60,368 bases of DNA from Verrucomicrobiota bacterium (lineage in GTDB: Bacteria; Verrucomicrobiota; Verrucomicrobiia; Opitutales; Opitutaceae), in assembly GCA_023443455.1 (NCBI GenBank), contig JAEZUE010000025.1, positions 1-60,368 on the forward strand, in the 5' to 3' direction. This document shows positions 37,077 through 46,171 of the stretch, in pieces. Made by a program: the position numbers and the translations under genes. The notes below the pieces were generated by a model. The model searched no databases. It worked only from the letters and a program-made list of their open reading frames with translations, and was not told the origin of the DNA. Numbering within the stretch: the first letter of the stretch is position 1; every line of letters starts with the position of its first letter.

Positions 37077-37544
37077 TCAGTCGGCTGCTTTCCCGGCCGG
37101 CGGCGGCCAGACGCAACCGTCGAGCTCGGGCGGGAGCTGTTTCGGGTCGACCGGCCAGAACCGTTTGAGATCGAACGGTTCGCCGGGCTCGAACTCCTGT
37201 TCCGGGGCTCCGACGATCAACCACAACGTGTCGGCATCGCTGTCATTGAAGATCTGACGCATCGAGTCGGGGCCGACCAACACCCCGCCATGTTTCGGGA
37301 TGGTGAGCGTCTGGTCGCCGATGCGGATCCGGCCGGTGCCCTCGAGGACGAAGTAGAACTCCTCGGCCTTGATGTGTTTGTGGAGGGTGTTGGCGCTCTT
37401 CGGTGGTAGGCGCCAGAGGCGGGCTCCGAGGTTCTCGCTTTTCGTGTGCTCGAGCAGGTCGGCGTAGGGGACCTGCATCGGCTTCGCGAGCTTCCACGCG
37501 TGGTCTTCCGGGGAGATCGGGAAATGGCCTTCGATGGGTTGCAT
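37077..37544 (-). CDS. Cupin-fold protein
   Basis: 155 residues. Residues ~45-115 form a single conserved-barrel cupin_2 domain: motif 1 HKHIKAEEFYFVLEGTGRIR gives His, His and Glu metal ligands. In motif 2 (GGVLVGPDSMRQIFN) the usual third His is replaced, so the metal site may be three-ligand. There is no signal peptide. It could be a sugar-modifying or small-molecule binding cupin; the substrate is unknown. It is the last of three minus-strand genes (secreted protein, DUF1810, cupin) with gaps of 20 and 54 bp. Confidence 0.85.
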   Translation of the reverse strand: MQPIEGHFPISPEDHAWKLAKPMQVPYADLLEHTKSENLGARLWRLPPKSANTLHKHIKAEEFYFVLEGTGRIRIGDQTLTIPKHGGVLVGPDSMRQIFNDSDADTLWLIVGAPEQEFEPGEPFDLKRFWPVDPKQLPPELDGCVWPPPAGKAAD

Positions 37545-37598
37545 GGCTCGGTCGGTGACTGTCCGGATTTTAGCCGAAGAAACTCCGCCGCAAACCGG

Positions 37599-38042
37599 TT
37601 ACCGCATTTGGCCGAGGAACTCCGTGGTCCGTGCGCACTGCTCGCCGGCGTAGTACTTCTCCAGCACGGCCGCGAAGGGATTGCCCGTTTCGGCGATCGC
37701 TCCGAAGAGGGTCATGGAGGACTGGAGCTTCAGGTCGTCCGGGTAGCCCATGATCTGCTCGGCGGTGCGACCATCGATCGCGAGCAACGCCGCGGCGCAT
37801 TCGCGCAGTCGTTGGCCGAGAAGGGGATGGGCAAGGCAGGTCTCGGCTTCCGAACGCGATCCGATCGCGTAGAACTGCGCAGTGCGGCTCGACCCGAGTC
37901 CGGCGACCTGTGGGAAGATGAACCACATCCAGTGCGAGCGTTTCCGGCCGGCGCGAAGTTCGGCCAGCGCCTGGTCGTAGCAGTCGGCCTGGGCGGCGAG
38001 GAAGCGTTGCAGGTCGTGCGGATCGGAAGCGGGCGTTGTCAT
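37599..38042 (-). CDS. DUF1810 family protein
   Basis: 147 residues from the ATG at 38042. The family signature is plain: DLQRFLAAQADCYDQALAEL, then RKRSHWMWFIFPQVAGLG and QKYYAGEQC-like KYYAGEQCARTTEFLG at the end. DUF1810 proteins are small, mainly helical and cytoplasmic, with no established activity. The full length matches the family. It probably lies in one transcription unit with its neighbours. Confidence 0.92.
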   Translation of the reverse strand: MTTPASDPHDLQRFLAAQADCYDQALAELRAGRKRSHWMWFIFPQVAGLGSSRTAQFYAIGSRSEAETCLAHPLLGQRLRECAAALLAIDGRTAEQIMGYPDDLKLQSSMTLFGAIAETGNPFAAVLEKYYAGEQCARTTEFLGQMR

Positions 38043-38062
38043 CGTGGCGCGGGTCTTGGCCC

Positions 38063-38485
38063 CTACAGTCCGGTTTCGTTTTGTACGTAAGTGATGCTCA
38101 TGCGCTCGTCGGGCATCGGCGACAACCAGACGACGATCTCGACATAGCTGGGTCCGCGGCGGGCGGAGAGCTGGATCCGGGCCGGTAGTGTCGCGACCAG
38201 GATGCTCGAATCGCCGAAGAGGGAACAGCCGTCCTCCTCGATCACCTTCCTCAGTCGGGAGTCGAATGCCCGGACCGAGGTCTCCCAATCGCCATGGAAC
38301 GCCGGCGCCGAGTACCCGCCGTAGAGGGTGCGACCGCCGGGTGCTTCCGAGCCGGTCACGAGGCCGGTGGGCGACGCCACCCGCAGTGCGGTCCCGACAT
38401 AGTCGGTCCTGTCTCCGATCCGTTCGGGGGCCGCGTGGGCGACGGTCAGTACGGCAAGGAAGGGGAGCAGGCGGGGCAAGGGCAC
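38063..38485 (-). CDS. Small secreted protein of unknown function
   Basis: About 140 residues if it starts at the GTG at 38485, which gives a signal peptide directly (VPLPRLLPFLAVLTVAHA) with cleavage near APERI. The open frame continues upstream without a good start. The mature part (VRAFDSRLRKVIEEDGCSLF, then PSYVEIVVWLSPMP) is alpha/beta and has one Cys. Family not recognised. It is the first gene of the small minus-strand cluster. Confidence 0.6.
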   Translation of the reverse strand: MPLPRLLPFLAVLTVAHAAPERIGDRTDYVGTALRVASPTGLVTGSEAPGGRTLYGGYSAPAFHGDWETSVRAFDSRLRKVIEEDGCSLFGDSSILVATLPARIQLSARRGPSYVEIVVWLSPMPDERMSITYVQNETGL

Positions 38486-38771
38486 GAAGCGAACTGTGAG
38501 TGCCGAATTGGCCGCCGACAACAGCGTGTTTCTGGTCGCCGGAGATCGGCAGCGTGATCGGCAGAAAAGGAGGCTTCCGCCCGGAAGCCGGTCGCGGAAG
38601 AAGCTTCCGGGCAATGGCTACCGGGAGTGGATCGGGCCGGGAAGAATCGGCAAAGTCGGGGTAGGGGATCGGTGGTTGGTTCCGAGGCTCGAGTCGGCGC
38701 GGGAATAGGGACGTCCGGAAGCTCGCGGCATTTCGGCCGACACGGGGCAGATACTCCTCTCTGGGAGTTTC

Positions 38772-38822
38772 TTGATGGTACTATCTCTGAATAGTAACTT
38801 GCCATGACTACTTAAAGGTAGT
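38772..38822 (+). promoter_or_regulatory. hipBA promoter with two inverted-repeat operators
   Basis: TACTAT-CTCTGA-ATAGTA (38779-38796) and ACTAC-TTAAAG-GTAGT (38807-38822) are inverted repeats with six-base centres, about 27 bp centre to centre. A plausible -35 TTGATG (38772) and -10 TAACTT (38795), 17 bp apart, overlap site 1. The block is AT-rich against its GC-rich surroundings and ends 11 bases before the hipB ATG. This fits autorepression by a HipB dimer, perhaps with HipA as co-repressor. Confidence 0.75.
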
Positions 38823-38833
38823 ACTGCCGATCC

Positions 38834-39142
38834 ATGAATTTCCCGGTTGGCACTTCATCCCAGCTCCGGGCGGTCCTGCGGGGTTTGCGCAAGGCTCGCG
38901 GTCTCAGCCAGGCTCAGGTCGGACCGCTGCTCGGCGTGAATCAGAAACGGATTGCGCGCATCGAGCAGGAACCGGGGGTCACTTCCTTCGACCAGATCAC
39001 CCGGCTTGTCGCAGCACTTGGCGGTCGCCTGGTGGTTGAGATGCCGGACGCGGCTGCACCGGGGGCCTCCAGTGACTCGCCGGCGAGTGCGCGCAGAAAG
39101 GCCGGCGTCAAGGTGGCGAAGACCGCTCAGGCCGATTGGTGA
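38834..39142 (+). CDS. hipB: HipB-type antitoxin, XRE helix-turn-helix
   Basis: 102 residues. A Cro/C1-type helix-turn-helix covers about 10-66 (LSQAQVGPLLGVNQKRIARI). The C-terminal tail (~70-102) is Ala/Lys-rich and probably unfolded, as in HipB proteins where it contacts HipA or the degradation machinery. The stop is 10 bp before the hipA ATG. It neutralises HipA and represses the promoter through the sites at 38779-38822. Confidence 0.88.
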   Translation: MNFPVGTSSQLRAVLRGLRKARGLSQAQVGPLLGVNQKRIARIEQEPGVTSFDQITRLVAALGGRLVVEMPDAAAPGASSDSPASARRKAGVKVAKTAQADW

Positions 39143-39152
39143 GGGGGCGACC

Positions 39153-40484
39153 ATGGCATCTTCGATATTGGCGATCTGGATGAACGGGCACCGGGTTGGC
39201 GTGTGGACCCAGGCCCGGCGCAACCACGTGCTGCAATACGACTCGTCCTGGGTGGCTTCTCCCGCCGGTCGAATGCTTTCGTTGTCGCTTCCGTTCACCC
39301 CGGGAAACGTCGAACACCGCGGTGAGGTCGTCGCGCACTACTTCGACAATTTGCTCCCGGATAGCGGCGCGATCCGCACCCGCATCCGTTCCCGGTTTGC
39401 CACCGCATCGACCGACGCCTTCGAGCTCTTGACGGCGATCGGACGCGACTGCGTGGGCGCGGTTCAATTGCTGCCCGACGGGGAGAGTCCGGTTGGGTAT
39501 GACCGGATCGATGCCGAACCGCTTTCGGATGCCGATGTCGAGCGATCGATCGCGGCGAGTTTGTCAGCGGGCCGCGTGCTCGGGCAGCCGGAGTCCGATG
39601 AATTTCGCATTTCGCTCGCCGGGGCGCAGGAAAAGACGGCGTTGCTGTTCCACCGCGGCAAGTGGTGCCGTCCGCTCGGCGCCACGCCGACCACGCACAT
39701 CGTGAAGCTGCCGCTCGGCCTGGTGGGGCACCTGCAGATGGACATGAAGGACTCGGTCGAGAACGAGTGGCTCTGCGCCCGGCTGATGCAGGCCTACGGT
39801 CTGAGCACCGCCTCGTGCGAGATCGTGGAGTTCGGCGCCCGGAAGGTACTGGTCGTCGAGCGATTTGACCGCGCCCGGCAAACGGGTGGCTGGATTGCCC
39901 GGCTGCCGCAGGAGGACTTCTGCCAGGCGTTGGGCCGGCCGAGCATCCAGAAATATGAGTCAGACGGCGGACCGGGCATGCGGGACATTCTGCGCATCCT
40001 CGAAACCGGCTCCTGCCCGGCCGAGGACATGCGCGCCTTTCTGAAGGCACAGGTCGTCTACTGGCTGCTTGCCGCCACCGATGGGCATGCGAAGAACTTC
40101 TCCCTGTTCCACGAACGCGGAGGGAAGTACCGGCTGACGCCGTTCTACGACGTGTTGTCCGCCTGGCCACTGATCGGCCGCGGTGCCGGCAAGCTCGACG
40201 AGCACAAGGTCAAGCTCGCCATGGCCGTGCGCAGCAAGAGTGCGCACTGGAAGTTGAATGACATCCGCGCCCGCCACTGGATCGAGACCGCGCGGCGCTA
40301 CGGTATTCCCGACATGCCGGCGATCCTTGCCGATCTCGCCGCCCGCACGCCGGACGTCGTCGCGACGGTCGGGAGCGCGCTCCCCAAGGGATTCCCCGCC
40401 GTAGTGGCCGACTCGATCCTCACCGGAGTCCGTGCCTCGGCGGAGCGCTTGGGCGCGGAGTTGGTCCACGCCGGCGGTCGTTGA
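39153..40484 (+). CDS. hipA: HipA-type serine/threonine kinase toxin
   Basis: 443 residues, close to E. coli HipA (440). The HipA N-terminal domain covers about 5-110. The Gly-rich loop ISLAGAQEKTALL carries S154, matching the autophosphorylated Ser150 of E. coli. The substrate/ATP segment TPTTHIVKLP follows. The catalytic D310 and N315 lie in ATDGHAKNFS, and the magnesium-binding D333 in PFYDVLS. All key residues are intact, so the toxin should be active. The E. coli enzyme inactivates glutamyl-tRNA synthetase by phosphorylation; the target here is inferred. It is 10 bp after hipB. Confidence 0.93.
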   Translation: MASSILAIWMNGHRVGVWTQARRNHVLQYDSSWVASPAGRMLSLSLPFTPGNVEHRGEVVAHYFDNLLPDSGAIRTRIRSRFATASTDAFELLTAIGRDCVGAVQLLPDGESPVGYDRIDAEPLSDADVERSIAASLSAGRVLGQPESDEFRISLAGAQEKTALLFHRGKWCRPLGATPTTHIVKLPLGLVGHLQMDMKDSVENEWLCARLMQAYGLSTASCEIVEFGARKVLVVERFDRARQTGGWIARLPQEDFCQALGRPSIQKYESDGGPGMRDILRILETGSCPAEDMRAFLKAQVVYWLLAATDGHAKNFSLFHERGGKYRLTPFYDVLSAWPLIGRGAGKLDEHKVKLAMAVRSKSAHWKLNDIRARHWIETARRYGIPDMPAILADLAARTPDVVATVGSALPKGFPAVVADSILTGVRASAERLGAELVHAGGR

Positions 40485-40545
40485 GCGATTCCGATCCGTG
40501 CCGGCCGCCGAAGGTCGACGGAGATCGGCTTGCGCCAAGGTGTGC

Positions 40546-40634
40546 GGGGCGTCGTTCGCCGACGCCTGTTGGAATCCGTATCGCCCCACCGTCAGCCACG
40601 GAGGAAGGGCGTCGGCGAGCGACGCCCTTACGGA
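40546..40634. repeat. Inverted REP pair, GTAAGGGCGTCGC variant
   Basis: The left arm GGGGCGTCGTTCGCCGACGC and right arm GGGCGTCGGCGAGCGACGCC end in CTTACGG. The right head reads GTAAGGGCGTC on the minus strand; the left head is eroded. It is related to the elements at 23974 and 36482. It sits between the hipA end and the end of the small membrane protein gene. Confidence 0.7.
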
Positions 40635-40655
40635 GTTTCTCCGCGAATCGGCGTT

Positions 40656-40958
40656 TCAGCCCTCCGCCGAGCTGTTTCGCCCGAGCAGGAAGAAGCCGAG
40701 GGCGAAGCACAGCGGGGGGGCGTAGGTGGTCGCGATCCAAAGTCCGGGTACCCGGCCCCCGAGCTGGCCGATGAGCGAGGGGCCGCCGCAAAGCGTCACG
40801 AGCGCCGAGGCGGCGAGCAGGGCCGCGACGCCGAAGCCGAGGGCGAGCAGGAGCAGGCCGGAGCCGCGGCGGCGCACGTAGGCGCGCACGGCGAGGACGA
40901 AGATCACGAGGGTGGCGACGTGGGGCAGGGCGCCGTTGAGCAGGGCGGATGTATTCAT
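40656..40958 (-). CDS. Small integral membrane protein
   Basis: 100 residues from the ATG at 40958. There are three hydrophobic segments at about 12-25, 35-57 and 72-94, with a basic loop AYVRRRGSG after the first. No family was recognised. It is divergent from elbB with 151 bp between starts. Confidence 0.65.
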   Translation of the reverse strand: MNTSALLNGALPHVATLVIFVLAVRAYVRRRGSGLLLLALGFGVAALLAASALVTLCGGPSLIGQLGGRVPGLWIATTYAPPLCFALGFFLLGRNSSAEG

Positions 40959-41109
40959 GAAGCTTGTGTCGGATTTGCGATGGACCGCCTGTTGTCGCGG
41001 CGGTTCCGCGGGAAGTCCACCGGCCAGAGGCTCCGTCGCCTCATTCACACTTTCCTTGCGAGCGAGCGCAGGCTTGTCGGTCCGCCGCGCACTCGCCACG
41101 CTCGGCGCC

Positions 41110-41766
41110 ATGTCCAAGCCCCAGGTTGGTGTCGTGTTGGCCGGATGCGGCGTGTTCGACGGAGCCGAGATCCGGGAGGCCGTTCTCACTCTGCTCGCCC
41201 TCGACCGGGCCGGCGCCGAGGCGCGCTGTTTCGCGCCCGACATGCCGCAGGCGCATGTGGTCGACCATCTCGCCGGCGCACCGGCGGCGGGCGAGACGCG
41301 CAACGTGCTTGTCGAGGCGGCACGCATCGCCCGCGGCGACATCGCGCCGCTCGCGCAGGCCTCGGCCGCGGATCTCGACGCGATCATTGTGCCCGGCGGT
41401 TTCGGTGCCGCGAAGAATCTCTGTACGTTCGCCTTCGATGGCCCCAACTGCACCGTGCAGCCCGACCTCGCGCGTATCCTGGGCGACATGCATGCCGCGG
41501 AAAAACCGATCGGTCTGATCTGCATCGCGCCGGTGATCGGAGCCAAACTCTTCCAGGCAGCCGTCACCATCGGCAACGATCCCGGCACCGCCGACGCGAT
41601 CCGGGCGATGGGCGGCACGGCGGTCGACAAGGCCGTGACCGAGATCCACGTCGACGAGACGCACCGGCTCGTCACGACCCCCGCCTACATGTACGACGCC
41701 CGCCTGGGCGACATCGCCACCGGCATCGGTGCACTGGTCGAGGCGGTGCTGAAGCTGGTGCGGTGA
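41110..41766 (+). CDS. elbB: Isoprenoid biosynthesis glyoxalase ElbB-like (DJ-1/PfpI fold)
   Basis: 218 residues from the ATG at 41110. It has the DJ-1/PfpI fold with VGVVLAGCGVFDGAEIREAV at the N-terminus, VPGGFGAAKNL and the nucleophile-elbow C138 in GLICIAP. The length and motifs match ElbB, a glyoxalase-type enzyme historically linked to isoprenoid synthesis. The open frame before this ATG is not conserved in character. Confidence 0.93.
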   Translation: MSKPQVGVVLAGCGVFDGAEIREAVLTLLALDRAGAEARCFAPDMPQAHVVDHLAGAPAAGETRNVLVEAARIARGDIAPLAQASAADLDAIIVPGGFGAAKNLCTFAFDGPNCTVQPDLARILGDMHAAEKPIGLICIAPVIGAKLFQAAVTIGNDPGTADAIRAMGGTAVDKAVTEIHVDETHRLVTTPAYMYDARLGDIATGIGALVEAVLKLVR

Positions 41767-41850
41767 GTGTTGGCCGGATCGGGTAGGTCCGTTGGTTCGC
41801 GCACCGCGTCGAGGTGAGCTGGATGCCGACGGTTTCGGTGTCGGTCTGAC

Positions 41851-41920
41851 AGGTCCAGTCGGAGACATGGACCTACGGGCTGGCCTGCCGACGAGGTAGG
41901 ACCGGTCTGCGACCGGTTCG
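41851..41920. repeat. Inverted REP pair, GTAGGACCGGTC family
   Basis: The left arm GGTCCAGTCGGAGACATGGA ends in CCTAC at 41875. The right arm GTAGGACCGGTCTGCGACCG begins at 41896. It lies in the 257-bp gap between elbB and the C45-type gene. Confidence 0.75.
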
Positions 41921-42023
41921 GTTGGATGCGGGCGGGCATGCATGTTGCGAGCAACTCACGGGTCTCGCCGCTTCTCGTGCCGCAGACTTGCTGAAGCGCC
42001 GGCGGTGCGTGTAGCTCAAGCGC

Positions 42024-43082
42024 ATGCTCGCCTCGCCTATGCAAATCTCCGGTTCCCGCCGCGAAGTCGGCCGTGCCCTTGGCGAGCATGCCCGGCCGGT
42101 GCTGGCGGAGTACTGGGCGCAGAGCCCGACTTGGCGGGCGTTGCAGGTGTGGCGTGGGCATCCTCACGTGGATGCGCTGGCGCGGTGTGCGCGGGAGGCG
42201 CTGCCGGCGATCTGGGCTGAACTCGAGGGCTTGGCGGAGGGGCTCGGGCAACCGTTCGACGATGTGTTTTTGTGGCATTGCCGTGGTGACTTGTTGAGCA
42301 CGACCGACGACGGTTGCACCACGGTGGCGTTGCGCGGGGCCGATGGCACCCGGTGGATCGGCCACAACGAGGACGGCGATCCGTGGCTGCGCGGGCGTTG
42401 CTCCATGGTCGAGGCGATGCCGGAAGGCGCTCCGGGCTTGGTTTCGTTCTGCTATCCGGGATCGTTGCCCGGACATGCGTTCGGCATGAACCGCCGCGGG
42501 TTGGTGCAGACGATCAACAACCTGAGACTGGTCGGCTTGCACGTCGGGGTGCCGCGGATGCTGCTCGCCCGCGCGGTGCTCGACTGCGCGACGCTCGAGG
42601 ATGCGGTGGACCTGTTGCGGGATGTTCCGCGGGCGGGCGCGTTCCATCACACGCTCGGTGCGGCGGGCGATCCGCGGGTGTGGTCCGTGGAGGTCGCGCC
42701 GTCGATCGTTTCGGCCGAGGAGATCCGGGCCCCGTTCGGGCATGCGAACCACGCGGTGCACGTCGCGCTGGATGCGGTGCGTCAGCGGATCACGGATTCA
42801 TCCCGGGCGCGGCAGAATCGTTTGGCCTGCCTGCTGCCCGATGCGGCGGCCGGAGAAGCGGGCGTCCGCGCGATCCTGCGCGATGCCGAAGGTGCGTTTC
42901 CGATCCATCGCAACGATCCGGCGGATACGGACGGCGAGAACACGTTGGCGACGGGCGTCTTCGGGCTCGGCGGGGCGGAAGTGTCGCTGCGGGTGTTCGC
43001 CGGTGGGGGCGAGCCGGCGGGCTTTCGGGTGGCGCCCGAACCGGAGAACGGATCCCGGCGTCGCGATTCGACCTCGGTGTAG
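42024..43082 (+). CDS. C45 / acyl-CoA:6-aminopenicillanate acyltransferase-family Ntn hydrolase
   Basis: 352 residues. The core has the C45 pattern: a helical N-terminal part (to ~95) ending in LLSTTDDG, then the candidate nucleophile C98 in DDGCTTVAL, which would become N-terminal after self-cleavage at Gly-Cys. It continues with RWIGHNEDGD and PGSLPGHAFGMNRRGLVQTI, both typical. Family members cleave or form amide bonds, sometimes with the peptide part of the antibiotic precursor. The natural substrate is unknown and no antibiotic genes are nearby. The frame could also start at the second Met (MQISGSRREV). Confidence 0.85.
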   Translation: MLASPMQISGSRREVGRALGEHARPVLAEYWAQSPTWRALQVWRGHPHVDALARCAREALPAIWAELEGLAEGLGQPFDDVFLWHCRGDLLSTTDDGCTTVALRGADGTRWIGHNEDGDPWLRGRCSMVEAMPEGAPGLVSFCYPGSLPGHAFGMNRRGLVQTINNLRLVGLHVGVPRMLLARAVLDCATLEDAVDLLRDVPRAGAFHHTLGAAGDPRVWSVEVAPSIVSAEEIRAPFGHANHAVHVALDAVRQRITDSSRARQNRLACLLPDAAAGEAGVRAILRDAEGAFPIHRNDPADTDGENTLATGVFGLGGAEVSLRVFAGGGEPAGFRVAPEPENGSRRRDSTSV

Positions 43083-43163
43083 GCCGGCGTTCGGACGGGC
43101 GCCTCCGCGGTCTCCCTGACTCCGGTTGGTGGAGCGTGGCCGCCGGCCCTGCCGGTGCTCGGC

Positions 43164-44192
43164 TCAGCTTCGGGCGAAGAGCGATTGGCCGAGGCCGAAG
43201 AGGCCGGAGAGGAAGCCGCGACGAACCGGCGCCGAAGCGGTGGCCGCCACCGGGGGAGGCGTGTGCGCCGCCGGCTGGGACGCGATGCTGCGCTCGGCGG
43301 CGGTGTGGACCACGCGCTGCTCGAGATTGGGCAGGGCGGTGTGGTCGAAATAGTTCGCGAGCTGGCGGAAGTATTCCGCGGGGCGCGTGTTTCCGGCGGC
43401 GCGGTGCTGGGCGGCGGCGTGGTGGGTCTCGCCGGACTCGAGATGACTTTCGAGGCCGGGGATGTCTTCGCCGGCGATCTGCTTGAGCAGGGAGAAGAAC
43501 AGCCGCGTATCCTCGAATCCGATCACGCCTTGGAGGCGCAGGGTCAGCACGGCGGTCTCGAAGGAGAGCGTGCCGAGGCGGGCGGCCGGGACTCCGGCGC
43601 GGGCGGCCCGGAAGTAGAGGGTGCGCAGGTAGGCGGGGGTGGCGCCGGGCAGGGCCCGCCGTTGCGGGTCGACGTTGGCGAACCACGCCGCGACGGCGGA
43701 CTCGGGACCGTGCTCGATCGCGCGGTCGAGTTCGTAGAGGTCGATCGCGGTGAGCTCCTCGTGGGGGATGCCTTCGTGGAAGGTGAGCACGTGGCGCAGC
43801 TGGAGCGGATCGACCAGATGCGCGACCGGATCGTGTTCGGCGACGGTGGCCCGTTCGCAGTGTTCGAGAAGTTGTCCGTAGGATACGGTTGGGTGGAGCA
43901 GGGAGAAGCGGCGGAGCACGGCCGCGGCGCGCTGGACCTCCGACTCCTTGATCAGGCGGCGCAGCCCGCTCGGCACTCGGGCCTCGGCGATTTCGTGCAG
44001 GGCGTGGAGCAGGAGGCCCAGGTTCGCGCGTTCCGTTTGTTCGCGTTGCGCCGCCTCGCGGTCGAGGATCGCCGGGGCGCCGCCGCGGCGGTTGATCACG
44101 GCGTGGATGATCGAGGCGGAGTCGGGACGGTAGGCCTGCGGCTCGCCGGGCACGGCGGTTGCGGGTACGACAGATTGGGTCGTCGTGTTCAT
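43164..44192 (-). CDS. Orphan protein, 342 residues
   Basis: Predicted largely helical and cytoplasmic, with no signal peptide (MNTTTQSVVPATAVPGEPQ). Conserved-looking stretches include LLLHALHEIAEARVPSGLRR, DPLQLRHVLTFHEGIPHEEL and AAWFANVDPQRRALPG. A Pro/Ala-rich linker (~300-325) leads to a short hydrophobic/aromatic C-terminus, GFLSGLFGLGQSLFARS, that could be an amphipathic anchor. I do not recognise the family. It is divergent from GH27 across 188 bp. Confidence 0.7.
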   Translation of the reverse strand: MNTTTQSVVPATAVPGEPQAYRPDSASIIHAVINRRGGAPAILDREAAQREQTERANLGLLLHALHEIAEARVPSGLRRLIKESEVQRAAAVLRRFSLLHPTVSYGQLLEHCERATVAEHDPVAHLVDPLQLRHVLTFHEGIPHEELTAIDLYELDRAIEHGPESAVAAWFANVDPQRRALPGATPAYLRTLYFRAARAGVPAARLGTLSFETAVLTLRLQGVIGFEDTRLFFSLLKQIAGEDIPGLESHLESGETHHAAAQHRAAGNTRPAEYFRQLANYFDHTALPNLEQRVVHTAAERSIASQPAAHTPPPVAATASAPVRRGFLSGLFGLGQSLFARS

Positions 44193-44380
44193 GGGTTTCC
44201 ATCATCTGCTGCTTCCATGCCCGGGCCAGAAACTCCCGATCGGGGAATGCCTGATTCGCAGCTGGTGGAATTACGGGGGAGCATGACTGTCACGCGCGCG
44301 GGCGCTTGTTGATCGATCATGGCCGGGGTATCGAGGGGCCTCGTTTCGAATTCCCCTCCACGGACTAAAACCGTACCGCC

Positions 44381-46171
44381 ATGCTTTCTCTCTCCCGTTT
44401 CGCTTTGGTCTCCGCCGTGGCCGCGCTTTTGGGTGCTGCCGCCCTTGCCGACGAGTCCGCTCCCTCCTTTCTCGACTGGGCGCCCACCCCGCCCATGGGC
44501 TGGAACAGTTGGGACTGTTTCGCCACCACCGTGACCGAGGCGCAGACGAAGGAGCAGGCCGACTACATGGCCGCGAACCTCAAGGCGCACGGCTGGCAGT
44601 ACGTGGTGGTCGACATCCAGTGGTACGAGCCCGGCGCGAAGGACCATGGCTACCGCAAGGACGCCATGCTCACGATGGACGCCTTCGGTCGCCTGCAGCC
44701 GGCGGTGAACCGCTTCCCCTCCTCGGAGGGCGGCAACGGGTTCAAGGCGCTCTCGGCCTACGTGCACGATCTCGGCCTGAAGTTCGGCATCCACCTCATG
44801 CGCGGCATCCCGCGGCAGGCGGTGGAGCGCAACCTGCCCATCCTCGGCACCGAGTTCCACGCGCAGGACATCGCCGACAAGGAGCATGTGTGTCCGTGGA
44901 ATCCCGACATGTACGGCGTCGACATGTCGAAGCCCGGGGCGCAGGAGTACTACGATTCGGTCTTCGCGCTCATCGCCGAGTGGGGCGTGGACTACGTGAA
45001 GGTCGACGATCTCAGCCGGCCCTATTTCCAGAACCGGCCGGAGATCGAGGCGATCCGCCGTGCGATCGACAAGACCGGCCGCCCGATGGTGCTGAGCCTT
45101 TCGCCCGGCGCGACCGACATCCGCGCCGCCGACCACGTGACGACGCACGCCAACCTCTGGCGCATCAGCGACGATTTCTGGGACCGTTGGCTCGCGCTCA
45201 AGGAGCAGTTCGGCCGCCTCGCGAACTGGAACCCGCACCGCCGCCCCGGAGCCTGGCCCGATGCCGACATGCTGCCGCTCGGTACGCTCGTGATGGGCGA
45301 GCGCACGACGCGCTACACGGAGGATGAACAGCGCACCCTGATGACCCTCTGGTCGATCGCCCGCTCGCCGCTCATGCACGGCGGCGATCTCACCAAGACC
45401 GATCCTTTCACGCTGTCGTTGCTCACCAACGACGAAGTGCTCGCCGTCAACCAGCACAGCGTCGACAACCGCCCGCGGTTCGACCGCGAAGGCCTGATCG
45501 CCTGGACGGCGAAGGAACCGAAGTCCGGCGATCTCTACCTGGCGCTCTTCAACGCCCGCGATCGCGTGGGCCTGCGACCGGAGAACGCCCGGCACGACTC
45601 CGGTGCCGTCTCCGCGGCGGTCGCCTCGCCGATCGACATCGAGGTGGCCGACGGCCGTTCGCTTTTCCTCGTGGCCGAGCCGGTCGGCGAGTTCGACGGT
45701 TTCGTACCGGTACTCTGGAGTCGGCCGCGCTGGGTGATGGCCGACGGCAGCGAGCGCGTGCTCACCGACGAAACATGGACGCAGGCCGATGCCCAATGGG
45801 ACAGCGCGAAGGTGGCCAAGGACGAGGCCGGATCCGTGCGCGGTGTCTCGGCCCTCGCCGCCGCCGTGATCGAATACGCCGTGCCTGCCGGGGCGGTGCG
45901 TTTCCGCGCGAGTGCGATACCGGACCTCAAGGCCGGCGAGGAACCGGCCGGCCCCGTGCGGCTCTTCACCGTGGTCGGCACCGCGGCCAGCACCGACAAC
46001 GGTCCGGGGGTGCCCGTCGAGGTGGACCTCGCGTCCTTCGGGGCGGGCGCGGAGTGGCGCATCCGCGATCTTTGGACGCACACCGATCTCGGCGAGAGGC
46101 GTGGCACGTTTGCCCCGGTGGTTCCCTACCACGGAGCGAAGCTCTACCGGCTCACGCCGGTGGCGAAGTAG
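44381..46171 (+). CDS. GH27 alpha-galactosidase, secreted
   Basis: 596 residues with signal peptide ~1-23. The GH27 barrel covers about 30-330: PPMGWNSWDCF, the nucleophile D209 in YVKVDDL, and the acid/base at D264 or D265 in LWRISDDFWD. The GH27 C-terminal beta domain follows. It is interrupted or extended by an NPCBM-like segment (~425-545, FDGFVPVLWSRPRW to LFTVVGTAAS), making the protein longer than the ~400 usual for the family. It releases terminal alpha-galactose, which the galactokinase at 58349 could use. The stop codon TAG lies inside the GTAGGACC head of a REP element. Confidence 0.93.
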   Translation: MLSLSRFALVSAVAALLGAAALADESAPSFLDWAPTPPMGWNSWDCFATTVTEAQTKEQADYMAANLKAHGWQYVVVDIQWYEPGAKDHGYRKDAMLTMDAFGRLQPAVNRFPSSEGGNGFKALSAYVHDLGLKFGIHLMRGIPRQAVERNLPILGTEFHAQDIADKEHVCPWNPDMYGVDMSKPGAQEYYDSVFALIAEWGVDYVKVDDLSRPYFQNRPEIEAIRRAIDKTGRPMVLSLSPGATDIRAADHVTTHANLWRISDDFWDRWLALKEQFGRLANWNPHRRPGAWPDADMLPLGTLVMGERTTRYTEDEQRTLMTLWSIARSPLMHGGDLTKTDPFTLSLLTNDEVLAVNQHSVDNRPRFDREGLIAWTAKEPKSGDLYLALFNARDRVGLRPENARHDSGAVSAAVASPIDIEVADGRSLFLVAEPVGEFDGFVPVLWSRPRWVMADGSERVLTDETWTQADAQWDSAKVAKDEAGSVRGVSALAAAVIEYAVPAGAVRFRASAIPDLKAGEEPAGPVRLFTVVGTAASTDNGPGVPVEVDLASFGAGAEWRIRDLWTHTDLGERRGTFAPVVPYHGAKLYRLTPVAK

